Source: Pyxicephalus adspersus (lineage: Eukaryota; Chordata; Amphibia; Anura; Pyxicephalidae). From it: DNA of 64,000 nt. How positions within the stretch are numbered: position 1 is the first letter of the stretch; the number at the start of each line of letters is the position of its first letter. The DNA is taken from contig NC_092868.1 of NCBI RefSeq assembly GCF_032062135.1, forward strand, positions 45,387,603-45,451,602, given 5' to 3'. Of the stretch, positions 1-10,610 are shown in pieces. The notes below the pieces were generated by a model, which did no database searches, was not told the origin of the DNA, and worked only from the letters and a program-made list of their open reading frames with translations. A program made the position numbers and the translations under genes.

Positions 1-637
1 TAGAAAATGAAGTTATCAAATGGCCTTAGGATATACTTGATGGAGTTCTTATATCTCTATTACATTTCAATAGACAAAGCTCCATGGTTTCCTCATAATG
101 ACAAAGCTTATCCACCCCCTAGCCCCTCAACAATTCTGTTGGTGAAAAAAAAAAAAACACTCCATCCCAGTTAAAATGTGTATTTAGGAACTATAAAATA
201 CATTTTTAGGATACCAAAAACATTTTGTATAGAAAAGTTTAAATGTATTTATTTTTGTATAGAAGAGAGCACACACAGCCATGAATAAGAAGAACCATGT
301 GTGCCCACTTTACCCTGAGGTAGCTTTACATGATAAGTCACTTTTACTAGGTGGGGTTTTACATGTCCAGAATTACCAATGAAATGTTGCTCCTATTTTT
401 TTTACTGCATATAGGATTTTCACTCTTCTATTATTTGTTTGGTGGGACCTGGATGTCGAGTCAGTACTAAATGAGTTTAGTGGACCAGGAAAACATGATA
501 ATGGTGGAATTACCTATTTTGAGCATGTATGCATAAGGTCTGATTTTTTAAAGCTCTCCAAGACTTCAGATTTTTGGGTGGTGAATCCAGAAATTACCCC
601 AGTGATAATAGTTTATCTTTCCCAGTCTTGTAGAGCT
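1..637. other. AT-rich non-coding flank
   Basis: AT-rich sequence with short A and T runs. I see no recognisable gene, RNA or repeat structure. It ends at the 8-bp target duplication of the hAT-type element that begins at 646. Confidence 0.5.
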
Positions 638-645
638 TTGATAAA

Positions 646-1366
646 TAGGGATGAGCGAGAAGGCCTCTGCCAGTCTTGCGAAAATTTCCTCGAACTTCCA
701 ATGGGTCCGCGAAATTTCGGCAAACCGATTTCGTGGAACCATCGGAAGTTTGAGGAAATTACAGGATAATTCCCACAGCTGCATTCATTAATGAGCACAG
801 CCGTGGGACTCCTTTGTTCTTGGATAGATAATCTCTATCCAAGAACACATACTATAGTTCTGGTAGGGCTACAAGAGCAATTAGAGGTGCGGAGCTGTCA
901 GCTACACTTCCTGTAACGATTAGGGGTCAGGCACGGAGTCCAGTGGCTGAAACAGCAAGCAGACAAAGGCGAAAGCAGTCCAGAATCTATGCATAAGCAG
1001 CGGTAGCAGATAAGGAGCAAACACAAACATAGTCAAAGCACAAGAGGTTGGTAGCCAATGGTGTAAGTTGGAGACGGAGTGCGAGGAAAAGTAGTTGTTT
1101 AAACAGCAGCCAAAGGTCGGTACACAGGTAGCAGTTTGGAGAGCGCAATGTAAGAGTAGCAGGAAGAGCAAGATATTGGCAAGATATCTGGCTACAGCCA
1201 GACACCAAAGCATCCCCGGGTTCAGATCCTGACAGCTCCCCTAACTGCTCTTGCAGGTCCTGAAAAATTCGAATTCACAGGGCCGTTCTCACTTAAATGA
1301 TCGGTAAGTGAGAAAGGCCTGATTTGCTGCGAGATTGAATTTACAAATCTCACTTGCTCATCCCCA
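646..1366. mobile_element. Non-autonomous hAT-type DNA transposon with perfect 8-bp TSD
   Basis: The element starts TAGGGATGAGC, and its right end, read in reverse complement, is TGGGGATGAGC, so the ends form an imperfect terminal inverted repeat. The 8-mer TTGATAAA lies immediately outside both ends (638-645 and 1367-1374) with no mismatch. An 8-bp duplication with short TIRs is the signature of the hAT superfamily. At 721 bp with no transposase-like frame, it must have depended on a transposase supplied elsewhere. The interior contains two consecutive hairpins (772-807 and 815-847). After them comes a segment of about 400 bp rich in short degenerate motifs around CAGG, AGCAG and GGTAGC. The perfect TSD suggests a fairly recent insertion or chance preservation. 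Confidence 0.8.
772..847. repeat. Two tandem hairpins inside the hAT element
   Basis: The first hairpin pairs 772-781 (CCCACAGCTG) with 798-807 (CAGCCGTGGG), with one mismatch and a 16-nt loop. The second pairs 815-828 (TGTTCTTGGATAGA) perfectly with 834-847 around the 5-nt loop TAATC. Such structures occur in subterminal regions of non-autonomous transposons. No function is claimed. Confidence 0.75.
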
Positions 1367-1479
1367 TTGATAAACAGGCAATTGACTTAGACAATATTGG
1401 TATATCTATACCATTAGATAATATGTATAAATATGGGTTGCTCTAAATTATATGCTATGTAGTAATAATTATTTGTGAA

Positions 1480-2255
1480 AAGTGAGGCCTGGAGCAGAGA
1501 ACGAAGTGAAAAATCAGTGGAAGGCCTGCATGACTGGGAAGGGATGGGAGCAGGCAGGGGAAGGGTTAATAGTTAACATAGAGAAGGGGGGGAGTTGCTG
1601 AATTCGTATGCCAGGAGTGACGTGCAGGGGGGAGGGAGAAGAGGAGGGAAAAAAGGGGGTAAGCCGGAAAGGGAGGGTAGTTTTTCAGCGTGACGGAGAG
1701 AAGGAAGGAAGTTTTTCCCACCCCCGCCCTGTTTTAGCTGTGTCGGTGAGGTCCTCGAGGGAAGGAGTTGTATTGGACTGTTTCAGTGGGGGTGAGGGTT
1801 TCATCTACGGTATGGGCCCCTCGGTAAGGTTGTTGTTGGGAGTGTTAAAATGTTTTGTGGTAGTGCTGCTGGTATCGTTCCCGAGCTCGAGGTGCGGCTA
1901 GGAGCATTACATATCATGGCAGTGCAGACCCATTAGTTGCAAGGGGCTACAATAGTAGGGCCTTCGAGGACCAGTAACCAGGGGGTGTGTTTAGGAAAGG
2001 ATGTTCTATTAATGTATTGGTTACAGTTATTTGTGATTATTTGTAAGTTGTTATTATTTGTTGATTATGTGTTTATATATTGTCATTTATGGTTATTTTT
2101 TAAAAGAGTTAATATTTAAGTTATTTGTTAATAAACGGCCCAAAGGGGCCATTTAACCAAGTTGTTGTCTCAGTGTGTGTTTGGGGTAAAGTGGTGGGGT
2201 GGGGGGAAGGTGGAGTGGGGACACGGCATGCGGGTACTCAGCCCTATCACAGTCA
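1480..2255 (+). mobile_element. GC-rich block, candidate LTR or 3' end of a retroelement
   Basis: The first half (about 1490-1900) is strikingly G-rich compared with the AT-rich surroundings and carries CpG sites. It is followed by a T-rich stretch, an AATAAA polyadenylation hexamer in the phrase TTAATAAACGGCCC near 2128, a small GGCCC...GGGGCC foldback, and a GT/G-rich tail. A regulatory GC-rich part followed by a polyadenylation signal and a GT-rich downstream element is typical of an LTR, or of the 3' end of a retroelement, read on the plus strand. I could not find convincing TG...CA ends or a target duplication, and no reverse transcriptase remains are adjacent. A CpG-rich promoter-like segment is the alternative. 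Confidence 0.35.
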
Positions 2256-3340
2256 TGCATTGTTGATCTAATGGAAGAAGCAAGCAAGCAAGCTCTGTAC
2301 ATCATATGTTCCCATTGTCCCTAGAAATGATAGCCAAAGATAATTTCCAATGACAATTAATGAGTGCTCTATGATGACTTTTTAGATTTATTAGGGAAAT
2401 TCAAGCTGATCCCTCCCTTCAAAAGAGATTAGGAGACCCTACGTACTTGCTGCCTAAGTACTTACTGAGTATTTATGAACTATGAATTATAGTCAACACT
2501 AAAGTTGGCATTACCATATTAAAAATGCTTTAATATTAAAACACCTAGACTGTTACATTGCATAATGTTCATATATGAGTATTGACCTTTAACAGCAGTC
2601 AATGAGCTGCATTACAAATATTGTCTCACTTGGGAAAATGACGCCCAGCCTGTTAGGGGACCTCCAAATGATTCAGATCTGAGATACAAAAAAGCAACAC
2701 AGGTAACCACAGTCACACAAATTCATGCTGATAATGATTTTTGTAAAAAAATATCTAGAAAATTTCAAAATGCACAATGATTAATTGATCGATGATAAGA
2801 ACTAAATGGACAGATCTGCTTTTATTATAACCACACGATCAGTCCCAGTGATGTAAGAAATGCTGTCCTATAAAGAGAAGGACCTGTTACCTTTTTATCT
2901 ATGCAGCCCTAACAATTTCAGAAATGACTGCATTTTCTACAGTAAAGCAATTACATTCACAAGAGAAGCAAGCCGAATAGTTGTTAAAAGAATAAAAAAA
3001 AGAATGTACGCACATGATATGATTTTGCTCAGGAACTCCCGGGATAGACATAAACTCACACTGAACTAGCAGTTAATCTTATTTAAATGAGTCTTTTTGG
3101 GACCGTTCTGCAAAATTTGCTTTATTAGCCAAGGGTTTATGCAGCCTTGGGGTATCAGGATTTATAAAGAGTTAGACTCAAATGTGCAAAAAAGGCAAAT
3201 TTAGTCATTACAAGCTCGCAAATGTTAATATAGGATGACCATACTATATTACACAGCGGAGTCAATTTAGCAGGGGGTGTTGGAAATTATCACATGAAAC
3301 CATAGCTTGTTTTAGTAATGTATTTATGTCAATGGAAACA
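2256..3340. other. Non-coding AT-rich stretch
   Basis: Unique-looking AT-rich sequence. A 69-codon open frame at 2860-3069 has no recognisable protein features. No strong splice or repeat signals were seen. Confidence 0.45.
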
Positions 3341-3650
3341 CTACTAATTATTATTATTATCAATAATTATTATTAGTATTTATATAGCGCCATCATATTA
3401 CACAGCGCTGTACAAAGTCCATAGTCATGTCACTAAAAGGGGCTCACAATCTAATGTCCCTACCTCAGTCACATGTCATTAATCCAGTCTAAGGTCAATT
3501 TTTTGGGGGGAAGCCAATTAACCTAACTGCATGTTTTTGGGATGTGGGAGGAAACCCACGCAGACACAGGGAGAACCTGCAAACTCCATGCAGATAGTGT
3601 CCTGGCTGAGATTCGAACCTGGGACCCAGGGCTGCAAAGGCCACCGTGCT
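3341..3650 (-). repeat. tRNA-headed SINE-like dispersed repeat, minus strand
   Basis: Read on the minus strand, it opens AGCACGGTGGCCTTTGCAGC and contains an intact B-box-like GGTTCGAATCTC. It then runs through the characteristic phrases CTGCATGGAGTTTGCAGG and TTTCCTCCCACATCCCAAAA. It ends in a TATATAAATAC segment with ATT/TAA microsatellite tails. The same body occurs at 21850-22195 and, degraded, at 32802-33110. Compared with those copies, this one lacks the A-box segment (GGCTCAGTGGTTAGCAC) near its head, so it has a small internal deletion. The repeat is widespread in frogs and fish as I remember it. Its tRNA-like head suggests pol III origin. Confidence 0.75.
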
Positions 3651-3709
3651 ATTTATTAATAAATAGACATAGGGGGCTTGAGTCCAGCCAAAATAGTTTT
3701 GGTGAAGGG

Positions 3710-3910
3710 TTAAAGTAAACCTGTCATATACACTTTAAACTGATAAAAATGTAACAAAATAAAAAGCATGAAAACATTGTAGGTTCCTCCTAAAGACCTG
3801 ATTCAGCAGGCAGAGATTGTTCATAGCATTTAATTACTTTTACTTTAGGAATGCTAAAGTAGCTTTTTGGCCAATATTATCAATAAAATCACCCAATTTA
3901 GTTGCTTTAA
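3710..3910. mobile_element. Possible degraded TTAA-flanked MITE
   Basis: TTAAAGTAAACC at the left and AATTTAGTTGCTTTAA at the right resemble the inverted ends of the better copies at 10309, 14992, 24793 and 59205, with TTAA on both sides. The match is poor and the middle is uninformative, so this is only a candidate. Confidence 0.25.
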
Positions 3911-4106
3911 ACATAAACTTGCATTTATTAAAAGACATTGCGATTAAATAAAAAAGCACCAGTATATTTGTACTAGAGAAGGGCTTTTATTTTTTTCTTG
4001 TCCTCATTATAGGGATGTAACTCATTTTTGTAACTTTTTTTTGCTTGGGACAGGGAAAATAATAAAATAAAATAATAAAAACAGATATTCCAAGCTTTTA
4101 TTATTT

Positions 4107-4631
4107 GTGTTCCACGATAAAATTTACACTTGGTATTTGCAAATTTGGACAGGCAAATTTTTCTCTTCGTTCGGTAGGGCAGCCATTATAAAAATGAAAG
4201 TGCTTCCCCACCTTCTGTATATTTTCAGGACAACGATCAAAGTTCCAACTTCTTTTTTCCACAAACTACAAACAATGCTAACTAATTTTTTATGGTTAGG
4301 GAGACCTCCACGGATCCGGTACTCCATTGTGACTAAAGCAAAAGTGCAGGGAGGCATGGGGTTCCCTAACTTATTGCAGTACTACCAGGCAGTTGGTCTC
4401 CAGATCAATCCTGGTCAATCCAGAATTTTGGATTGGTGCTGTCATGCGGACAATAAGGAATGGGTGCAGTTGGAAAATACAATTAGTGGAGGGTCCTTAA
4501 ACACAGCCCCTTGGTTGGAACCACATTGTCTACCTTTGGCTGCCAAATCTCACCCCACTGTGGGGGCAACACTGACAATTTTCAAGAAATTATTAGATAA
4601 AAGGAAGTGGCTGTTGTACCAGGTCTCCTGA
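4107..4631 (+). pseudogene. L1-type ORF2 fragment, segment after the RT core
   Basis: About 174 codons remain open. The recognisable part is the conserved stretch that follows the reverse transcriptase fingers and palm in L1 ORF2p: residues about 15-50 (W-GKFFSSFGRAAIIKMKVLP) and 65-98 (FLWLGRPPRIRYSIVT, then GGMGFPNLLQYYQA). The catalytic FADD-type box is not present because the copy is truncated upstream. The frame is lost near 4620 and the protein continues in another frame from about 4610. There is no reason to think it is expressed. Confidence 0.8.
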
Positions 4632-5760
4632 CTCCTTTAGTTGGCAATTCTGATATTAAGCCAGGTTTAGATAGTGGTGTTCTGAAAGAGTGGGCACTAG
4701 AGTCACAACCAAATATTGGGAATTTCCTCAGAAATGGGAAACTGTTGAATAAATCAGATTTGCAGGGATTAGTGGGAGAGGGACAGGGGTTCCCTTGGTG
4801 GGCATACCTACAAATTAAGCATTATATTAATGCTTTGGACAATAAGTCCAAATTGCCTGTAAAACCCACGCTTTTTGAACAATATTGTTTGGAGGCTGCC
4901 CCTCTTTCACATACAACTTTGTTGTATGCCTATCTGAATCAATTGACCCCACATAGTTCCCAAAGATGTAAACAAAAATGGGAACTGGAAAATGCAATGC
5001 AATTTACAGATGAGCAATGGGAGAGGGCCTGATTCTTAGCACATACGTGTTCTATTAGCATTAGACTGCAGGAAACTGCATAAAAATCCTCACACATGGA
5101 TACTGGACTTCGGACAAGATTCACAAAATCGTCCCTCAAAAGTCCAATATCTGTTGGTGGTGCAGATCTGACGTGGGCACCATGACTCACATATGGTGGT
5201 CTTTCTTTAAGATACAGGAACTTTGGAAGGAAGTTGCTCATTATAGCCAACTCATTACTGTATTCTTATTGCCATTGAGACCAGAAGTATGTCTTTTGCA
5301 TTTGCAAAAAAAAGTACAAAAAGTCTATAATACTCCATTTAATAAATGCTGCACGTAGTGTTATCCCACTATTCTGGAACTCACAAGAGGTCTCTGGTTG
5401 AGCAAAGTGAATTCTGTGTATCTTATGGAGGGGGCGAAGGCCATTAGTCGAGACAATATTGACAAATTCTCTGTGACCTGGGATGCATGGATTGTTTTTA
5501 AATGTACTACCATGTACCAAACTATTTTTTCAAAGTGTCCGCTTAACCCAAAGTCTTTAGGGGTAAAGGAGAGGAATCAGTATCAACAGTATACAGTATT
5601 GCTGTATGTTATTCTGATTATGATAGTTGTCCTTTTTCTCTTTTTCGTTTTTCTTGTTTTTCCTCTAGTTTAAAATGCTGCTCATTGAAAATTCTGTATA
5701 CTTGAACATATTCAGAGATTTCTATTGTGATATTTTATTTGACTTATTTAGTGATATTTT
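4607..5760 (+). pseudogene. L1-type ORF2 C-terminus, frameshifted
   Basis: This continues the preceding fragment in two further frames. Residues from 4607-5032 cover the poorly conserved linker with FPWWAYLQIKHYI. Around 5146-5240 is the CWWC...THIWW cysteine-histidine region that closes L1 ORF2 proteins. The frame at 5398-5673 carries the last conserved helix (VYLMEGAKAISRDNIDKF) and then hydrophobic read-through. The stop codon near 5035 and the frame changes make it non-functional. Confidence 0.75.
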
Positions 5761-5822
5761 ATTTGACTATTGAATTATTGTTATTCATTGTTTTGCTAAT
5801 AAAATTCGAAGTGTGAAAAAAA

Positions 5823-6692
5823 ATTTACAAATTTGCACAAACCAATATTACACAAGTCACTAGAACCAACTTGCAATATTATGAAAAGGAAAAAGCACCC
5901 ATCACCCGTATCACCATAAATGATGCAAGAATGCTTTATCAAACATTGATACATTTGGTTAGATTGAGTTGATCTCTTTATAACCATTTATCTTGTGCCA
6001 TATATCTGACGTATTTTTGTATGTAAAAAAAAAAACACTGTATAATAATTGAAATGTGTATGTGTACAATGAACTCCTCCAAGCAGCTCTACTACTAGAT
6101 TCTTCCACAGTACTAGAAATTTAACTTGAGATAATCTCTTAAAGTTTATTTTTATAGTGCTAAATCATATCACCACTTAGTAGACATACCAATCCAAATA
6201 TAATGAGTATGTAAATAAATAAGTTAATAAATACCCTCGTAAATATTAATAAATATAAATCACTTTATAAAATGTCATCCAGTAAGAAGTTTTAAAACAG
6301 CAAATACATACTCCCTTCAATTCATTAATATAGTCTTTCACAAATTCCACTTTTAATTAATTATTTCCAGCTTTGACCGCCACACTACACTGATCCTATT
6401 ACTTCTTGCTGGCACTCCCTGAAGGCGTTACACCAACCCCAAGTAATGAGAGTTCATATGTGAAACATACATTTACTCTTCCATGAAGGCCAACTTGAAA
6501 TCCTCCAAAGTCTTCCTACCACCACTTTACTTCTATGCCACCTTCTTAAGTACTGGTATACTCTTCTATTGTAGTGTGTAGTAATATAGTGTACAGCACC
6601 CCAAAACAAGAATTTAAACAAGCAGGAAGGATTCTAACTCATAACCACCACATAAACCAATGGGAAGGTTCTCCTGCTGTGTTTGTTAACAC
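5823..6692. other. Non-coding stretch between LINE and piggyBac-like element
   Basis: AT-rich sequence with scattered AATAAATA runs (6210-6260). No gene or clear repeat ends were recognised. Confidence 0.45.
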
Positions 6693-7103
6693 TTAAACCC
6701 CTAGCGGTAATTCCGAGCCACACTCAGGGTTGCTAAAGAACAATATAAAACCCCATTTACCTTGTTCCTTTGGTGTCCCCCAGCTTCCTGCTCCTCCGTC
6801 CATCGTCCTCCTATTTCGATCTTCTCCCGGGGACTGCAGAGACATTCTCCGGGATTTCTCACTGACGTTAGTGCATGCGTTGGTTTGTGTGGGAGGAACA
6901 GTCGGAAATTTAAATATCTTTGTATTGGATTCAGTTTATTATTGAATGTAATAAATTTAATAAATATTGGACATATTTTGGTGAGTTAAACTTGTATTAA
7001 GAAATATAAGCCTACAATGTAAAATAAATTTCCATGTGAAACAATGTAATGCTTTTTGCATGAAAATAGAATTAGAACACCGGAGGGGGGGTGGGGGGGT
7101 TAA
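6693..7103. mobile_element. piggyBac-like non-autonomous element flanked by TTAA
   Basis: The left boundary reads TTAAACCCCTAGCGGTAATT. The right boundary, in reverse complement, starts TTAACCCCCCCACCCCCCC and continues TCCGGTG. TTAA target duplications, C-rich tips and a subterminal GCGGT/CCGGTG pattern fit piggyBac-type elements. The right tip appears to have expanded into a G tract (7084-7099). The 411-bp interior has a GC-rich first half and an AT-rich second half with no transposase-like frame, so it would have moved only with a transposase supplied in trans. Superfamily assignment rests on end structure only. Confidence 0.5.
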
Positions 7104-8628
7104 TGAGGTTTTTTGTTACGGAGCACAGCAGGCAAAAATTTCCAATGGTTGATGATTGTAAAGGAAAGGAAAACTCTTACCGTTTAACGTAGGTGCTCTT
7201 ACACTAAACAGTCCTGGCATCTACCAGTCCAGGTCCTTTTCCTTCCACAGCCCTGGCACAAAAGAGGGATGGGAGGAACCAATGGTTGACTTGGCCAACA
7301 GTGGATCTCTTTGCAGAAATGACTTGGAACCCCCACCATATACCAGTCACCCCAGGGCACAATTCTCCAAACTCTAACACAACCTCAAGTACCCCTAGGC
7401 TTCTTTACCACACACCATCTCTCCCAGTGCCTTCAGTCTGGTCCTCCGGCACAGCACATTAGGTTCAAAATTCAGCGCGAGAACAAGCATGGCAGAGTCA
7501 GCTGTCAAATTCCCTGACAGCACATATTCCACAGAACTCACAGATTGTTACTCCAACTTAATGAGTTGGGCTGAGGCACAACAAAGGGCTGCTGTTAGGG
7601 CCCCTGTTGGCTGAGGAGGATCTGGGACCCTGGGAAGTCACATTATTGAAGTTTTTAGGGTAATTTTGTATTTTTGCTGTCCTTCTTTTTGGCTTAATGT
7701 TGGATGCCTATTTGCCAAAAATTTCTGTATGCCCTTGGGTAACATTAGACACTGCCAGGAGAGATGGAGTATCCATGATTGTAAAGGATTCTTAGGTAAA
7801 TACCTACTCAGGTGTAATGTTGATTCTTCAAATAGTGGGCTTGAAGCCACTTTAATTGGAATTTGATACACAATCAGCAGTAGAGTGTTTTTATTTTTCT
7901 GCTATTTATTTTTTTCTTACAGTTAGAAGTGGTTTGCTCCTACTTTTAGGTATAATTTTCATTTTGGCTCAGTGTAATGTTTGTCAATATTAAGAAAAGT
8001 CTTGGAGCGCTCTATGAAGAGGAGACCTGCTGAAACACGCAGGTCCTGTGCACGGGCTCCCAGCTCTGTGTATCAAACATGTCACGCTTTTGAAAAACAA
8101 CAATGAAAAGGATCATATCATCAGCGGTGAACAAAGGCAAGAATGCAAACCTGCAACATAGCTATTCGGAGTGAGCTCTGACAGCTTTAAAGCAAGGTCT
8201 AATAAGCCAAGGGAGATTCCATACGCTTGCCATCGCTGCATACCTTATACAGGGCTGAGCAAATGTTTGTTTCAGTTACCATTAGTGGGAAGTTGGTATT
8301 TTCTTATTAAGAGTGGCCAAGTCATTTTATCATGATCTACTCATATGCTTTTAGGATTGGGAATTGGATGGTATTTCAATGGTGCCCTACCTTTACACAT
8401 TTTTATGCATATTATAGAGTAAAGAAAAGAAAAAAACTATTTCCTATGCTGGAAGCTAGTGAGGACAAGTAGGTAAAATGCTTTGAATAGTGCGTTATGA
8501 ATGAGCAACCGCATTGCTGTATTTACATCATTGGCAATCTGATATCTTTATGGATATATGATATCCATCATGAAGAATGCTGCGTGACTTTCCTGCCTAT
8601 AAAGCCAACAGGCAAGCATGACTTAGAT
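7104..8628. other. Non-coding sequence with one GAAACRCG-type repeat motif
   Basis: No gene is recognisable. At 8018-8050 the phrase TATGAAGAGGAGACCTGCTG followed by AAACACGCAGG resembles a motif that recurs near 40080 and 62850. The remainder is unique-looking. Confidence 0.4.
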
Positions 8629-8881
8629 CAGTGTTTCCCAACCACGTTTCCTCCAGAGGTTGCTAGGGGTTCTTTGATCAATGAGCAGTTTTTCTGACAC
8701 CAATAGTCTTTTTGGCTATCTTTAAGGGGGACATTCTTCCTAATGGTCAATGTAGTTCTACCTACTGACCACCACACTAATACACTGGGAGCTGTGGATT
8801 TAGTAATTTTAGCAGAAGTTTCCTGAAGACCTGAAAGTTAATTCAAGTGTACCCCCATGTTAAAAAGTTAGAGGAACACTG
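8629..8881. mobile_element. hAT-like MITE with CAGTGTTTCC ends
   Basis: The left end is CAGTGTTTCCCAACC and the right end is GAGGAACACTG, which forms an inverted CAGTGTT(T/C)C tip. Outside lie ACTTAGAT (8621-8628) and ACTGACAC (8882-8889), which agree at 5 of 8 positions, a weak trace of an 8-bp target duplication. CAGTGTTTCCCAACC-type tips are common among vertebrate hAT elements as I know them. No coding capacity. Confidence 0.5.
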
Positions 8882-10308
8882 ACTGACACCATATCAACCA
8901 TCATCCTTTGGAATTTATTAAAGGTAAACTTGAGGATGCTCAATATATAGAAAATGGCTTGGCTATCAAATGGTATGAATTTTTGTTCACCCCTTTACAA
9001 AGCCACATATCACAGCCTAGTGGGTGACACCATGTAGGGTTAAGGAATATGGTGGTGTCTTTTCCCCATCCCCAGCCTGTAGACTAGACAGGGATGGGCT
9101 GATAACTACCAGATTCACCCTCTTTCTTCACTCACTCTGCTTTCTTCTCCTTCTATCATCATGTTCATTGTCAGCATAAATCTTGGCTTCCTATTCTTCG
9201 GTCTGAATTTGCTGGACTGCATTAGGCTGGTTCCACATCAAATTCAAGAACTCTCATTTGTTCCATTTAAAAAAAAATAAATGCTTTAGGAAGGAGAACT
9301 GCATTAATCTGTGTTTTATATGAGGATTTTAGTTTAAATGGCATTTGGAACATGAAGTATGGCAAAGTTTGTATGTTTTACAAGAGGGTATTTATTTACA
9401 ATATTAATATTAAATTAAATACTAGGGAGTAGATATAGGGGGTTGAGTCTTTTTTTAATCTCATATATTACAAAAAAGGTAATGTTAAACCACATACCAA
9501 TAAGGGAGCTATGGTAGAATCTAGACTTTTGTTCAAAGCTCTATAGAAAGAATAAATGTTTTATTAAACATTGAAACATTACTTTTTGAATTAAGATTTT
9601 TCACTTGGCTGACATTTCCAGGTTATGTTGTGAATCTGAATATTGATATTACTGGCATAATGACACAGCTTCTAAGAAAACAGGAAGATGTACAGTAAGT
9701 CTCTGACCTTGAGACAAGCACCTGCTTTCTCGTATTGGTGTTCATTCTTTTCATCTCTGTGATTCACCCACCACCTGAACTTGGCAAAAATAAAAGATGT
9801 GAGTATATTTAGGAAGCTTGCTGGTTGTGTTAAATGCATTCCATTTTTGTTATTATTATTAATAACTGTCATTAGCTAAAGGCCAATGCCAACACATTAC
9901 ACACAGCTGTATAATGACTAGGGGCCATGGATAGGAAAACTTCCCAGCATTCAGCAGAACCTAGTACAAATGGGTCTGGAATAGCCATGTAAAGGACTAT
10001 AAACACAAGTTGTAGCAAACTGGTTATGGGTTGCTTTGAACCAGTTAGGTGCAGGTCACACAGGCATATGCATTTTAAGATGATGTCTCTTCCATATTTG
10101 TATTATTGTAAAAATTATGAAAATTTGTAGATTAGCCACTAGGGGGAGCCCTCAGTGTAGTTTATCTCTATTCCAACTGCTTTTTTTAAATGTCAAGTGC
10201 CCACAAAGTAAGTAATGCAAAAGTGTAACACTTTTAAACTAATAACGAAAAAAAAATTAGATAATGTAATAAGGGGTTCTCTGTCTTCTTTAGAGCAATT
10301 CCCTATCT
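8882..10308. other. Non-coding stretch with a SINE-tail fragment
   Basis: Mostly unique AT-rich sequence. At about 9845-9925 an inverted fragment (TTATTATTATTAATAACTG, then ACACATTACACACAGCTGTA) matches the 3' tail of the SINE-like repeat seen at 3341 and 21850. Nothing else was recognised. Confidence 0.4.
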
Positions 10309-10610
10309 TTAAAGTAGAACTAAAGTACCATTTTTAAGTTTGTATGATCAGGCAGGTCAGTATTGCAGACGATGACCCTTCAGGAATAATGCATCTTACC
10401 TGTCTAATCACTCTGGGTTTCTGGCAAAAAGCTGCTCAAGCTTTTATTGCCAGGGAAAAACCAGCATTCCCAGCTTCCTCTGTATGTCCTTTGGATGAAT
10501 ATACTCCCATGTGCAGGAGTTAGGTCATCCCGGTACACCCAATCAAAAGATGGTGACACCCAGCACTGGGACGCGGACAGGTGAGTCGGCCAGGTTTAGT
10601 TTCTCTTTAA
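10309..10610. mobile_element. TTAA-flanked MITE, copy A
   Basis: It is flanked by TTAA on both sides (10309-10312 and 10607-10610). The left tip after TTAA is AGTAGAACTAAAG and the right tip, in reverse complement, is AGAGAAACTAAACC, so the ends are imperfect inverted repeats. Subterminally, CTTACCTG (near 10397) faces CAGGTGAGT (near 10579), so each strand carries a splice-donor-like sequence. The interior is GC-richer than the flanks and non-coding. Three better or equal copies lie at 14992, 24793 and 59205. TTAA duplication is known for piggyBac and Kolobok elements, and I cannot tell which applies. Confidence 0.65.

Larger units (their letters stand above)
4086..5822 (+). mobile_element. 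5'-truncated L1-type (non-LTR) retrotransposon, ORF2 C-terminal part plus 3' tail
   Basis: Conceptual translation in successive frames gives the C-terminal part of an L1/Tx1-like ORF2 downstream of the reverse transcriptase catalytic core. The first block (4107-4631) contains FFSSFGRAAIIKMKVLPHLL and then KVQGGMGFPNLLQYYQA, matching the family's hallmark spacing. The second (4607-5032) contains FPWWAYLQIKHYI. The third (about 5150-5240) has ICWWCRSDVG followed by THIWW, the C-terminal cysteine/histidine motif. The last (5398-5500) contains VYLMEGAKAISRDNIDKF followed by TWDAW. Frame changes near 4620, 5035 and 5360 show the copy is dead. A polyadenylation-like AATAAA near 5799 and an A run at 5814-5822 mark the 3' end. 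The 5' junction near 4086 is approximate. Confidence 0.85.

Noticed and set aside
3340..3650. Possible tRNA gene on minus
   Set aside because: Only B-box-like and partial head sequence are present, with no cloverleaf. It is a SINE-like repeat.
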